A stretch of 32,621 bases of DNA from Bacillota bacterium (GTDB lineage: Bacteria; Bacillota; SHA-98; UBA4971). Below the pieces are notes generated by a model that saw nothing but the letters and a program-made list of their open reading frames with translations, did no database searches and had not been told where the DNA came from. Shown one piece after another: positions 8,265-16,742 of the stretch (positions within the stretch are counted from its first letter, which is position 1; the number at the start of each line of letters is the position of its first letter). The stretch covers positions 1 through 32,621 of the forward strand of contig JAAYRV010000139.1 in assembly GCA_012518595.1 (NCBI GenBank), in the 5' to 3' direction. The position numbers and the translations under genes were made by a program.

Positions 8265-8882
8265 CTATGACAACTGAAAAAACTCCTCAATAAGAGGAAG
8301 GGCAGCCTTGAGCGCCACAGCTCTGTGGCTCATGGCATTTTTGACATCCTGAGGCAACGCTGCAAAACTCCTGGTATATCCAAGGGGAATGAAGACCGGA
8401 TCATATCCGAATCCGCCGCACCCGTCCGGCGCAATAGCTATCTTGCCTTCGCATATCCCTTCCGCTAACCTGACTTTCCCGGAAGGGGCGGCAATAGCCA
8501 CAACACACCTGAACCTTGCAGTCCTTTTGGCATCTTCTATACCCTTTAGCAAGGACAAGAGCTTCTCATAGTTGGTCTTGTCCCGCTCCCGACCGCGAGG
8601 GAGATCTTCCCCGGCAAACCTCGCAGAATGAACGCCCGGTGCCCCATGGAGAGCATCAACCTCAAGCCCGCTATCGTCTGCAAGCGCCACCTCTCCTGTG
8701 GCCTTTGCCGTTGCCAGCGCCTTACAGATGGCATTGTCCTCGAAAGTCTCACCATCCTCCTGAATGTCAGGGATATCCCCGTATGCAGAAAGCGCCACAA
8801 CTTCGAGAGGCAGATTCCTTAGAATCTCCTTGATCTCCAAGACTTTCCCTGGATTCTTCGTTGCCAGAACAAGGCGCGACAT
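8265..8882 (-). CDS. rdgB: RdgB/HAM1-family XTP/dITP pyrophosphatase
   Basis: A 205-aa house-cleaning nucleotidase that hydrolyses dITP, ITP and XTP to monophosphates, keeping deaminated purines out of DNA and RNA. The family hallmarks are present: ATKNPGKVLEIKEIL near the N-terminus, the catalytic region LADDSGLEVDAL (67-77), HSARFAGE (85-92), GGFGYDPVF (156-164) and the closing SHRAVAL (185-191). The length is normal. The ATG lies one base after the rph stop codon, so translation is probably coupled. It is the last gene of murI-rph-rdgB, a common Bacillota arrangement. Confidence 0.96.
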   Translation of the reverse strand: MSRLVLATKNPGKVLEIKEILRNLPLEVVALSAYGDIPDIQEDGETFEDNAICKALATAKATGEVALADDSGLEVDALHGAPGVHSARFAGEDLPRGRERDKTNYEKLLSLLKGIEDAKRTARFRCVVAIAAPSGKVRLAEGICEGKIAIAPDGCGGFGYDPVFIPLGYTRSFAALPQDVKNAMSHRAVALKAALPLIEEFFQLS

Positions 8883-8883
8883 T

Positions 8884-9630
8884 TCACCGCCCCACCTTCA
8901 GGGCAAGATCGCCTAACACCTTTTTTTGCACATCAATGAGGCCGGCAATTCCATGCCCCGCGATCTGAAGCATCTCATCCAACTCAGCCTTTGTAAAGGG
9001 ATTTCCTTCAGCCGTGCCTTGAACCTCAACAAGCCGTCCGTGTCCAGTCATAACTACATTCATATCCACACTTGCCCGTGAGTCCTCTTGAAAACTCAAG
9101 TCCAACATTACCTGTCTGTCAACTATACCTGCGCTGGTCGCAGCAATAAAGTCAATCACAGGAAAACGCCTGTGATTCCCTGGGTTTTCATTGGGAAACA
9201 TGCTGTTTACAGCATCCACCAAAGCCACAAAAGCACCGGTTATCGCGGAAGTCCGCGTCCCACCGTCAGCTTGTATCACATCACAATCCAACCAAACAGT
9301 CCGTTCGCCGAGAGCCTCCAGATCCACTACAGATCTCAGCGCCCGCCCTACCAATCTTTGAATTTCATATGTACGTCCTGACCTGCCTTTTGCGGCCTCC
9401 CTAGGGTTTCGTTCGCCGGTCGCCCGTGGCAGCATGCCGTATTCCGCGGTGACCCAACCTTTGCCCTGCCCTTTCAAAAACTGAGGCACCCTATCTTCAA
9501 CTGACGCTGTGCATACCACCTTCGTGTCACCGACCTCAATCAACACAGACCCTTCTGCGTATTTGGTGAACCCTCTTGTAATTTTCACAGGTCTCATGTC
9601 CGTCAAAGCTCTTCCATCGTGCCTAGCCAT
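8884..9630 (-). CDS. rph: Ribonuclease PH
   Basis: A 248-aa phosphate-dependent 3'-to-5' exoribonuclease that trims tRNA 3' ends. Recognisable blocks are [16 protein letters not shown] at the N-terminus, [14 protein letters not shown] (58-71), the Arg-rich segment through QRLVGRALR (91-99) and [12 protein letters not shown] (116-127 region). Length is typical. An excellent GGAGGTG lies nine bases ahead of the ATG. It is encoded 81 bp after murI and directly before rdgB. Because tRNA-Pro in this window already encodes its CCA, trimming rather than CCA addition would finish that tRNA. Confidence 0.97.
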   Translation of the reverse strand: MARHDGRALTDMRPVKITRGFTKYAEGSVLIEVGDTKVVCTASVEDRVPQFLKGQGKGWVTAEYGMLPRATGERNPREAAKGRSGRTYEIQRLVGRALRSVVDLEALGERTVWLDCDVIQADGGTRTSAITGAFVALVDAVNSMFPNENPGNHRRFPVIDFIAATSAGIVDRQVMLDLSFQEDSRASVDMNVVMTGHGRLVEVQGTAEGNPFTKAELDEMLQIAGHGIAGLIDVQKKVLGDLALKVGR

Positions 9631-9711
9631 GCAAATTACACCTCCGCTGTCAGCCTATCATCACCGGTGGAAAACAGTCCGATTTCAGCAGTCGAACTTC
9701 AAAAAGATAAA

Positions 9712-10548
9712 TCATATGCCGCGATTGCCTGCAGACATCTTGGCCCTTTCGTCAGACAAGTTCACTTGTCTGACTCCGGTCAAGCTATCACCTAAGAGCT
9801 TCCTTCCTACAGTGGCAAACCGCATAGGGTCTCCACTTACGGCAAATTCATGTTGCCCGGATTTCTCCTGGCTCTGCAAGCCTAACTCCTGAAGAGCTGC
9901 AGCCGTTGCAGTCACGGTCTCTGTCGCAGGATCCACAATCTCAACGTGAGGCCCGGTAATCCGCGCAATATGCTCAATGAGGTAAGGATAGTGAGTGCAG
10001 CCTAAGACGAGAACATCAATATCCTCCTCCATCAACGGGTCAAGGTAATAATGAAGCACGCGAATTGTTTCCGCCGAGTTAAGGTCGCCTCTTTCAATAA
10101 GTGGAACCAGCTCCGGGCAAGCCACGTTGAATACCTTCGCATCAGGCACGTATTCCTTTATCGTCTTCTCATAGGCCGCGCTCCTGGTTGTCCCAACTGT
10201 TGCAATAACACCGATTCTGCCGGTACGCGTAGCTCTTGATGCAGCGTACGCCCCTGGACGCAGAACGCCGATGATGGGAATATCAAACTCTTTCTTCACG
10301 TCATCCAACACTTGTGAAGCGGTAGTATTGCATGCAGCGATAATGTACTTAGAATCTTGGCCTATCAAGAATTCAATGATTTCACGAGAAAACCCAAGGA
10401 GATCACGGGCTGTTTTCTCTCCATATGGAACCCTGGCAGTGTCCCCGAAATACACCACCCGCTCCCAGGGCAACTTGGAGGATATTTCACGGACAACCGT
10501 AAGCCCTCCTACCCCTGAGTCATAAACACCGATTGGTCGCGAATTCAA
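9712..10548 (-). CDS. murI: Glutamate racemase
   Basis: A cofactor-independent racemase that makes D-glutamate for peptidoglycan. PIGVYDSGVGGLTVV near the N-terminus and YFGDTARVPYGEK mark the first half. The two catalytic cysteines are in AACNTTAS (C73) and LGCTHYP (C184), numbered from the proposed start. The frame stays open to a TTG at 10566, but GGGGGTG lies six bases before the TTG at 10548, giving a start Met-Asn-Ser-Arg-Pro-Ile-Gly as in other MurI proteins, so the shorter 278-aa form is preferred. It is the first gene of murI-rph-rdgB and has its own -10 box upstream. Confidence 0.95.
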   Translation of the reverse strand: MNSRPIGVYDSGVGGLTVVREISSKLPWERVVYFGDTARVPYGEKTARDLLGFSREIIEFLIGQDSKYIIAACNTTASQVLDDVKKEFDIPIIGVLRPGAYAASRATRTGRIGVIATVGTTRSAAYEKTIKEYVPDAKVFNVACPELVPLIERGDLNSAETIRVLHYYLDPLMEEDIDVLVLGCTHYPYLIEHIARITGPHVEIVDPATETVTATAAALQELGLQSQEKSGQHEFAVSGDPMRFATVGRKLLGDSLTGVRQVNLSDERAKMSAGNRGI

Positions 10549-10583
10549 AAACTTCACCCCCGGCAACGAATGCTACGATGGTT

Positions 10584-10589
10584 ATTATA
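10584..10589 (-). promoter_or_regulatory. Perfect -10 box upstream of murI
   Basis: A consensus TATAAT on the minus strand lies about 36 bases ahead of the proposed murI start. No good -35 hexamer is seen 16-18 bases upstream, so it may be weak or activator dependent. A run of eight T's just upstream (10613-10620, minus strand) follows the amidase stop, but no stable hairpin precedes it. Confidence 0.5.
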
Positions 10590-10638
10590 TGTCATACTTC
10601 AGCCTAAAGCACAAAAAAAATCAGGTTGGGATTGCAGT

Positions 10639-12465
10639 TCAATGCGGGTTCTCAGGGATCTCCGCGGCTCCTGCATCACGCGACTCATCCCCTGCGCCCT
10701 CATCCCAGCTCCTTCCTTCCTGTACCGGGGAAGCCTTCGCATCTCTCGACGCAGGCAATTTCGTGTCCGCCCCTTCTGATGCCCCTGATTGCCGGTCCTT
10801 ACGCCACTGAAAATAAGACGCTATTCCGGCTGTGATGCCTTGGGCAGCTTTCTGCCGGAATGCAGGATCAAGAAGAAGCATCTCTTCTTGGAGATTCGAC
10901 ATGAAAACCACTTCCACAAGACATGCAGGACACTTGACTTCCCGAATCACCATGAGATCGTTCCTCTCACGCGCCCCACGGTCAAATTGTCCGATTCGAC
11001 TTACAAGAGCACCTTGGACGTGCTCAGCCAGGACCTTGCTCATAGGCGCTGTGTTGGCATATAAAGTCTCAGTCCCTGTAGGCCCTCCGCTTCTGGACGC
11101 ATTAGCGTGTATACTGATAAATGCGTCAGCACGCGCATTTGAAGCAGCTCTCACACGTTCAGGCAGGCTGACACTGGTATCATCCGAACGTGTCAGGATA
11201 ACTTCAGCCCCCATTGCCTGAAGCTGCGTTGCAACTCTCTTTGAAATATCAAGGACTACGGCCTTCTCCTGAAGGCCGGTAGAACCAATAGCTCCCGGAT
11301 CCGTCCCCCCATGACCTGGGTCTATTACTATTCTCTCCTTCGCTATAGGTGATTTAAGCACTTCAACTTTTGCCTCTCCCCCATCCTCCCTGCTTGGCAA
11401 AGAATGTCCCACATAGTAATTTAGATCCAGGACTACACGGACAGTCATAGGGTCATGCTGCGCCAGGCGGATCCTCTCTACCGCAGTGTCTCCCACAGGA
11501 ACGACTCTTTCTTTCGTGTCCAAAGTTGAATTCTCAAAATCCATTACGATCCTGGGAGGGTGAGTGAGAACCATTGATTTGACCTCAGCGTGGCCTGTGG
11601 ATAACACACTTACTATCGTTGACTTCTCATCAGATTCAAAGTCAGCCCCAAGAATTCGATAGCCCAAATCAATTATTACTTCCCCCGGCCTGTCCGACGA
11701 TGTAAAGACAGAGTAAGTCGCCGCTTCTGCAAGGTCTAACACCACTCGGACTGTGTCAGGTGTAAACTGGCTTGCTCGAACCCTGGTCGCGTGGGGATGA
11801 GAAACCTCTGTGCTTATGGCATCTGAAACCAAAACCGTTCCGGGTAAATCCACAACAATCCTGGGAGGTGCAGACAGGCTTAAAGTCTCGTATTGCAGAC
11901 TGCCTGTTCCGTAGATAACAGCTTCCCCCCGTCCATCTCTGTCAAAAAACTCCACACCCGTTATTCGCTTGGGAAACGAAACCTCAATAACGTCAGGCTT
12001 GTCCTCTCTTTGAACTACAGTATACGATGCAGACCTCGACAGGTCAAAGACCACCCTCACTACCGAAGGGTTAAACTGACCTACTCGCACTCTTTCAATT
12101 ATCCCGTCATTAATAGGTATCGGCTCAGGCCGTGACATAAGAATCGCGCCTTCTACGTCCAATACAAGCCTCAACGGGTCTGACAGAATGAATGACTTGT
12201 AGGACGCCTTACCGCTAAGTGAGATTTCCACTGTGGTGCATCCATCCTTCTCTGATGCGGCAACCTGAAGCAGAGTGACATGCTCATCATGTCCAACTTC
12301 TGCCGCAATGACCCGGCTTACGCATACGCACACTGAAAAAAGGACAATCCAAAGAATAACAAGAAGGACACGGACCGAAAGGAAGTCTCTCCCTTTCGTC
12401 CCTGTCTCAGCGCTGATAGAACCCTGCTCATAGCTGCTGCTTGTCTCAGAAATCACAAACTGCAA
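10639..12465 (-). CDS. N-acetylmuramoyl-L-alanine amidase with three AMIN domains
   Basis: A secreted peptidoglycan amidase of the AmiC/CwlD (Amidase_3) class, cleaving the bond between MurNAc and L-alanine. In the longest frame (658 aa from TTG 12615) a single hydrophobic export segment lies at 80-100, three AMIN-like repeats lie at about 113-209, 218-313 and 322-420 (each with a VRxxQxxPxxVRVVxDL core), and the amidase domain lies at about 425-602. The zinc and catalytic residues are H435 (IDPGHGG), E450, H503 (SIHAN) and E568 (LVEVVF). The start is uncertain: TTG at 12465 has GGGGGT at the right spacing and gives a 608-aa protein with a normal N-terminus, so it is chosen here. The last 55 residues are a polar, low-complexity tail. 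AMIN domains usually bind cell wall and place the enzyme at the septum or cell surface. Confidence 0.9.
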   Translation of the reverse strand: MQFVISETSSSYEQGSISAETGTKGRDFLSVRVLLVILWIVLFSVCVCVSRVIAAEVGHDEHVTLLQVAASEKDGCTTVEISLSGKASYKSFILSDPLRLVLDVEGAILMSRPEPIPINDGIIERVRVGQFNPSVVRVVFDLSRSASYTVVQREDKPDVIEVSFPKRITGVEFFDRDGRGEAVIYGTGSLQYETLSLSAPPRIVVDLPGTVLVSDAISTEVSHPHATRVRASQFTPDTVRVVLDLAEAATYSVFTSSDRPGEVIIDLGYRILGADFESDEKSTIVSVLSTGHAEVKSMVLTHPPRIVMDFENSTLDTKERVVPVGDTAVERIRLAQHDPMTVRVVLDLNYYVGHSLPSREDGGEAKVEVLKSPIAKERIVIDPGHGGTDPGAIGSTGLQEKAVVLDISKRVATQLQAMGAEVILTRSDDTSVSLPERVRAASNARADAFISIHANASRSGGPTGTETLYANTAPMSKVLAEHVQGALVSRIGQFDRGARERNDLMVIREVKCPACLVEVVFMSNLQEEMLLLDPAFRQKAAQGITAGIASYFQWRKDRQSGASEGADTKLPASRDAKASPVQEGRSWDEGAGDESRDAGAAEIPENPH

Positions 12466-12671
12466 AGATGTACCCCCAGATCTTCGATAGCTGCTAAATC
12501 CTGTTTCGACTCTGTTCCCCAATTTCCTCTTCCAATTAGCAGGAAAGGTTGCGGATTTCTTAGTTTTAGAGAGGATCACTCTTCTGAGGCTCGTCAACAA
12601 GTCACCGACAGGCAATCGATCGCGCTACGTGCAAGGATATGCCCTGTTACTACATGCTGGTTGCTTCTTCA

Positions 12672-12694
12672 CTTACAAGTTGCCTGCTTGTAAG
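12672..12694. promoter_or_regulatory. Inverted repeat between amidase and Xre regulator
   Basis: CTTACAAG (12672-12679) and CTTGTAAG (12687-12694) form a perfect 8-bp inverted repeat with a 7-bp spacer, ending 21 bp before the regulator's ATG in the divergent intergenic region. The place and symmetry suit an operator for the Xre-type protein itself, possibly also affecting the amidase gene. Confidence 0.55.
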
Positions 12695-12715
12695 ATTTAC
12701 TAAGAGGTGGTAACC

Positions 12716-13087
12716 ATGGGCGATACCTTCGCCTATGCAGGAGAGCGAATTAGGATCTTAAGACAGCATAAACATCTCACCCAGGAGCAATTAGGGGAAC
12801 TGGCAGGACTGAATCCCAATTACGTAGGTCAGGTGGAAAGGGGTCAACGCACCCCATCAGTAAATGCAATTCACGCTCTGGCGAAAGCCCTCGGAGTAGA
12901 TCCGGGATTTCTTCTCTTGTCGCCAGACAAGGCGGGTTCTTCCATCGACAGCCTCATAGCCCTCATCGCGCTTGCCACACCTGAACAGGTCGAACTCATC
13001 ACAAAAATAGCGGAAACCGTGGTATCCTCGGGGTACCAAGTCAGTGAAAATCATGACCAACATGACGCTCATGATGTTGAAGAATAA
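12716..13087 (+). CDS. Xre-family helix-turn-helix transcriptional regulator
   Basis: A 123-aa DNA-binding protein. Residues about 9-64 form a Cro/C1-type HTH (RIRILRQHKHLTQEQLGELA, then NPNYVGQVERGQRTPS and LAKALGVDPGFLL). The C-terminal 55 residues contain a short helical stretch (LIALIALATPEQVELITKIAETVV) and a His/Asp-rich tail, with no recognised domain; a dimerisation role is possible. ATG 12716 is preferred over GTG 12707 because AGAGGTGG ends five bases before it. It is one of only two intact forward genes and is divergent from the amidase gene. Its stop lies 13 bp from the converging glycogen synthase stop. Targets are unknown, though an inverted repeat sits directly upstream. Confidence 0.88.
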   Translation: MGDTFAYAGERIRILRQHKHLTQEQLGELAGLNPNYVGQVERGQRTPSVNAIHALAKALGVDPGFLLLSPDKAGSSIDSLIALIALATPEQVELITKIAETVVSSGYQVSENHDQHDAHDVEE

Positions 13088-13100
13088 CGGTGTTGCTACT

Positions 13101-14276
13101 TCACAAAGCAACAACCTCCTCATAAAGCCGGGCAGTCTTTTCGGCAATCGAATCCCAGCTGAAGGACGTCTCAACTCGCTGCCTACCCGCCTCCCCCATA
13201 GTGCGCGCTAATTCCTCATCGCGTAGAAGCTTGTTGATAGCATGGGCAAGCTCGTCTGATTGCCCGGGCGCCACCAAAAACCCTGTTTCACCGTCTACTA
13301 CGACTTCAGTTATCCCTCCCACTCCGGATGCCACAACCGGAGTCCGACACGCCATGGCTTCCAAGTTAATAATACCGAACGGCTCGTATATGGACGGACA
13401 GCAGAAAACCCGCGCATGGGAGTATAGTTCAATAATCTTATTTTTAGGCACCATTTCCCTTATGAGTCTCACGTTTGGCCATTTTGAAGCCTCATGAACA
13501 ACCTCACGCTCGACCTCTTCCGTGTCAGGGGCGCCTGCACACAGGACTATTTGAACATCCTCAGGAAGACTCGGGACTGCATCGAGTAAGTGGAATATAC
13601 CTTTTTGCCTGCTCATTCTGCCCACAAACAGAATGTAGTCCTCCCAAATCCCGTATTCGTGCCTTGCTATGTCAGTCTCAACATACCTGTACTCATCAAG
13701 GTCAATTCCGTTATGGATCACGCGTACTTTCTCTTCAGCAATGTCATAACACTTCAGGATATCCTTTTTCATTTCGCGAGAGACTGCGATTACACGGTCA
13801 GAAGCCTCAACACCGATCCGCTCCATCCAGCTGCTTAGCCTATATGCGTTTCCGAGCTGCTCCTCCTTCCACGGGCGCAAGGGTTCCAAACTGTGGATGG
13901 TGGTCACAAGGGGTTGTCCATACAGTTTTTTACCATAAAAGCCTGCCATGAACGTATACCATGTATGACAGTGGATAACATCTGAGGTTATAGGCTCTTT
14001 CATCATCGCCAGGCTGACTGAAAGGGGAGAGAGCGCCTTAGCGAAACGCCTCTCTTCCACATCGTTCATTAAGTCCCATGGCTCATATGCCCTTACCCTT
14101 ACCCCTTCCGGCTCAGGTCTCGCCTTGCCAAAACACCTCACCTCCACCCCTAGGATTTTCGCCAGGGATCTGGAGAGATAATCCACGTGAACCCCGGCGC
14201 CCCCGTAGATATCAGGCGGGTATTCGCAAGTCATTATTGTCACGCCTAAGTCTTTTCGCTTCAACCCTTTTACCAT
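13101..14276 (-). CDS. GT4 glycogen synthase of the corynebacterial GlgA/GlgM type
   Basis: A 391-aa glycosyltransferase family 4 (GT-B fold) protein. CEYPPDIYGGAGVHVDYLS near the N-terminus, VIHCHTWYT, the UDP/ADP-sugar site GRMSRQKG and the C-terminal EPFGIINLEAMAC with retained acidic residues match the corynebacterial/mycobacterial glycogen synthase group. Members use ADP-glucose, and the characterised GlgM makes alpha-maltose-1-phosphate. The maltokinase directly upstream supports a maltose-1-phosphate role but does not prove it. The open frame extends to 14381 inside the maltokinase gene; ATG 14276, eight bases after the maltokinase stop begins, gives the length usual for the group and suggests translational coupling. 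GlgE and GlgC are not in the window. Confidence 0.88.
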   Translation of the reverse strand: MVKGLKRKDLGVTIMTCEYPPDIYGGAGVHVDYLSRSLAKILGVEVRCFGKARPEPEGVRVRAYEPWDLMNDVEERRFAKALSPLSVSLAMMKEPITSDVIHCHTWYTFMAGFYGKKLYGQPLVTTIHSLEPLRPWKEEQLGNAYRLSSWMERIGVEASDRVIAVSREMKKDILKCYDIAEEKVRVIHNGIDLDEYRYVETDIARHEYGIWEDYILFVGRMSRQKGIFHLLDAVPSLPEDVQIVLCAGAPDTEEVEREVVHEASKWPNVRLIREMVPKNKIIELYSHARVFCCPSIYEPFGIINLEAMACRTPVVASGVGGITEVVVDGETGFLVAPGQSDELAHAINKLLRDEELARTMGEAGRQRVETSFSWDSIAEKTARLYEEVVAL

Positions 14277-14283
14277 CAGCTCA

Positions 14284-15933
14284 TCACTCTCCACAGTCGA
14301 TACTTGACCGAATTTCGTAAATGCCATCGAGCGTCCCTCGGAGCGCAATATTGACCCATCTCGGCCTGTTACGAAGCTCATATCTTACTTCATAAAGAGC
14401 CTTCTCCAATTTGAAACATAACAGAAGCAGCTGAAAGTCACGGGGATCCTTAGGCAAAAGATGAGCGCAAGACCCACGCATTGCCTCCAGATACCCTTTG
14501 AGGAATCTCTCTCCTGTCCGCCTACCCCACTCTCTGGCGCTTTCCATCAACCGTTCCTCTTGATCAGGGAAATCATCCATACGAAAAGCCGCAGAATAAC
14601 CCGAATAGTCAAAAGACCTTAGCATCCCAGCCACGTCCCTTAAGGGACTGGACTTTCTTAACCTCTCACAGACAGGGCGCAACGGTTCTCCCTCAAAGTC
14701 AATAATCACAAAATCATAGGCGTCGTTCCTTCTTACTTGAAGAAACTGGCCGAGATGAAGATCGCCATGAATTCGAATCTTCATACCAAGATCATCCGAA
14801 TCTCTAAGAGCCTCCTCTACCCGGTGCAGACCCTTGAAAACAGTCCCTTTCCGTTTCAATGATTCATACACGTTGAGGGTTTTTTCGAGGGTCTCAGAAC
14901 ACAGGCTTGCCTGCCTCAATTCCTCAATCGTTATAGGAATTGCAGAAACTATGTTGCTGATCAGATCGGCTACATCCTCAGCCTTCATAGCTTCAGGGAC
15001 GAATTCATCTTCCTTCACACAAGACGAAGCCTGATGCAATCCTGCGGTAACCACTCCGAGACGGTCTTCGCGCAAACCAAAATCACGCCTGTAGTCATGG
15101 ACACCGCCATTATCGTCTCGTTGAGACGAGGAATCCTCCAACCGCATCTCGAGAAATCCCAAAGCATCCTCGCACAATATGTCCCACGCATCTCCTTCAT
15201 TTTCTACGAACTCCTGAATAAAGAAAGCAGGACACGTCACCCCTTGTCGTCCTGAATAGATACCATACCCCAAAGGACGTGGAATATTGGGAAAACCCGC
15301 CCTATCAAGGCTTTTACTTATTTCGATGTCCAAGGATGAGCCTGCCTGCAACCTTCGATATACCTTAATGACGTGGGATGAGTCTACCATTATCACGGTG
15401 TTTGTCGTATCCCTGTCATCGGCTACTACAGTATGCACCTGTGACTCCAAAACACCGGGCCCTGCCCAACTGAACCGAAGATGACCCTGCTTGGAATAAA
15501 TAACAGTCCCTGTCTTGACAGCGCCAAGCAGCGCAGAGGCAAAGGCCCCGGTGCTTGTAGCATCATGGACATACCCCACAAAATCCGAGCCGGTAACAAC
15601 AACAAGAGGCTCACGTTGAATCGCGTCCTCTGACTTGGTCACAAAGAGCGGGACATTGTAGAGATTTCTTTCGGCCTCCTCTTGAAACTCGCCTTCAGCC
15701 CGGGAGGTCGCTCCCATATTGAAGTCCACTGCAATAACGGCAATACCGACAATGGATTCTGCGTCTTGGAACAACGTAGCCCAATCGTATAAGGTCACTC
15801 TACTGATAGAAGCATCTTTTCTCTGAAGCCATCTCGCGCCGGCAAACCAGTCTAAACTGATCGTTGGCACAATAGAAGAGAGATCATGAATAATTTCCTC
15901 AAAAGGACGACGAGTATGCCAGATTCCCGGCAC
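14284..15933 (-). CDS. Maltokinase-like protein (Mak/Pep2 family)
   Basis: A 549-aa protein resembling maltokinases, which phosphorylate maltose to maltose-1-phosphate with ATP. Residues 1-170 match the N-terminal cap domain. The kinase-like fold follows: HVIKVYRRL with candidate ATP lysine K190, EFVENEGDAW (241-250), the catalytic-loop motif IHGDLHLGQ with D391, and the metal-binding segment IDFEGEP (411-417). It is a little longer than typical actinobacterial enzymes (about 450 aa). The GTG start has GAGGGGG a few bases upstream. It lies 44 bp after the plsY-like gene and directly before the GlgM-type synthase. In the known GlgE pathway these two enzymes supply maltose-1-phosphate for alpha-glucan building. 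A trehalose-synthase partner domain is absent. Confidence 0.87.
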   Translation of the reverse strand: MPGIWHTRRPFEEIIHDLSSIVPTISLDWFAGARWLQRKDASISRVTLYDWATLFQDAESIVGIAVIAVDFNMGATSRAEGEFQEEAERNLYNVPLFVTKSEDAIQREPLVVVTGSDFVGYVHDATSTGAFASALLGAVKTGTVIYSKQGHLRFSWAGPGVLESQVHTVVADDRDTTNTVIMVDSSHVIKVYRRLQAGSSLDIEISKSLDRAGFPNIPRPLGYGIYSGRQGVTCPAFFIQEFVENEGDAWDILCEDALGFLEMRLEDSSSQRDDNGGVHDYRRDFGLREDRLGVVTAGLHQASSCVKEDEFVPEAMKAEDVADLISNIVSAIPITIEELRQASLCSETLEKTLNVYESLKRKGTVFKGLHRVEEALRDSDDLGMKIRIHGDLHLGQFLQVRRNDAYDFVIIDFEGEPLRPVCERLRKSSPLRDVAGMLRSFDYSGYSAAFRMDDFPDQEERLMESAREWGRRTGERFLKGYLEAMRGSCAHLLPKDPRDFQLLLLCFKLEKALYEVRYELRNRPRWVNIALRGTLDGIYEIRSSIDCGE

Positions 15934-15977
15934 TATCCTACCCCCTCACGAAATTCGCCCGCATCTGATTCACTGAC

Positions 15978-16586
15978 TTAGTTCTTCCCCGGATGCATGC
16001 CGGCTGATACAGCAACTTCTCGCTTAACTCCATACTTTAGCCATGCAATTACCTGCTTCACTCCGAGCAGGAACCCCATACCCAAGCCAAAGAAAAAGTA
16101 ATCCCAAGAGTGTTCGTAGAGACCCAAGAATATCGCCACCGCTAAACAGCCTGTCACTGAGCTGAGATACTTATGCCTCGTTACTATGTATGCAGCAGCC
16201 CAGAAGATACCCATATATATGAGGGAGCCTGCAGATAACACCAGCAACGTCCCTATGCATGTCGCCAGTCCCCCGCCGCCGTGAAAATCCAACCAAACCG
16301 GCCAATTATGGCCAACAACTGCTGCGAGGGCAGCAATAAAATGCACGACAACAGATTCCGGGGCGATTACTTGTGCAAAAAGTACCGCAGCAACTCCCTT
16401 GCCCAGGTCTCCTATACCCGCCAGAAGTCCCGGGACAAGGCCGGATGACAGAACCACGTTTGTGGTACCTACGTTTCTCGAGCCTACTTGCCTAATGTCA
16501 ATCCCGCTAAATACTCTGGCCCATATATAAGAAAAAGGAATTGAACCCATGAAATAACTTGTAACTGCGACAGAAATGGCTGTCAT
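15978..16586 (-). CDS. plsY: PlsY-family glycerol-3-phosphate acyltransferase
   Basis: A 202-aa polytopic membrane protein of the PlsY family, which transfers acyl groups from acyl-phosphate to glycerol-3-phosphate, the first step of phospholipid synthesis. Motif 1 appears as GSIPFSYIWAR and VGSRNVGTTNV. The third motif region GHNWPVWLDF is followed by GGGGLAT, where PlsY normally has GGKGVAT. That lysine-to-glycine change lies in the proposed phosphate-binding loop, so this could be a paralogue with altered substrate or activity. Five hydrophobic segments are visible. AGGTGA lies about nine bases ahead of the ATG. It is the first gene of a probable plsY-mak-glgM operon. Confidence 0.87.
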   Translation of the reverse strand: MTAISVAVTSYFMGSIPFSYIWARVFSGIDIRQVGSRNVGTTNVVLSSGLVPGLLAGIGDLGKGVAAVLFAQVIAPESVVVHFIAALAAVVGHNWPVWLDFHGGGGLATCIGTLLVLSAGSLIYMGIFWAAAYIVTRHKYLSSVTGCLAVAIFLGLYEHSWDYFFFGLGMGFLLGVKQVIAWLKYGVKREVAVSAGMHPGKN

Positions 16587-16742
16587 ACAATAATCACCTC
16601 ACCGTGAGCACACGCTATTTGTTGTACTGCCAATCCCGCATCCACGCGTCACGTGTCGTACTGTCTTACCTTATTTATTTTCGCTTCTCACTTCTCTATT
16701 TCCTTCTTAGCCGCGTTCAATCAGTAACTCCCAATACGCCTG

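Noticed and set aside
10605-10640. T8 tract after the amidase gene as an intrinsic terminator
   Set aside because: No stable hairpin precedes the T-run on the minus strand.
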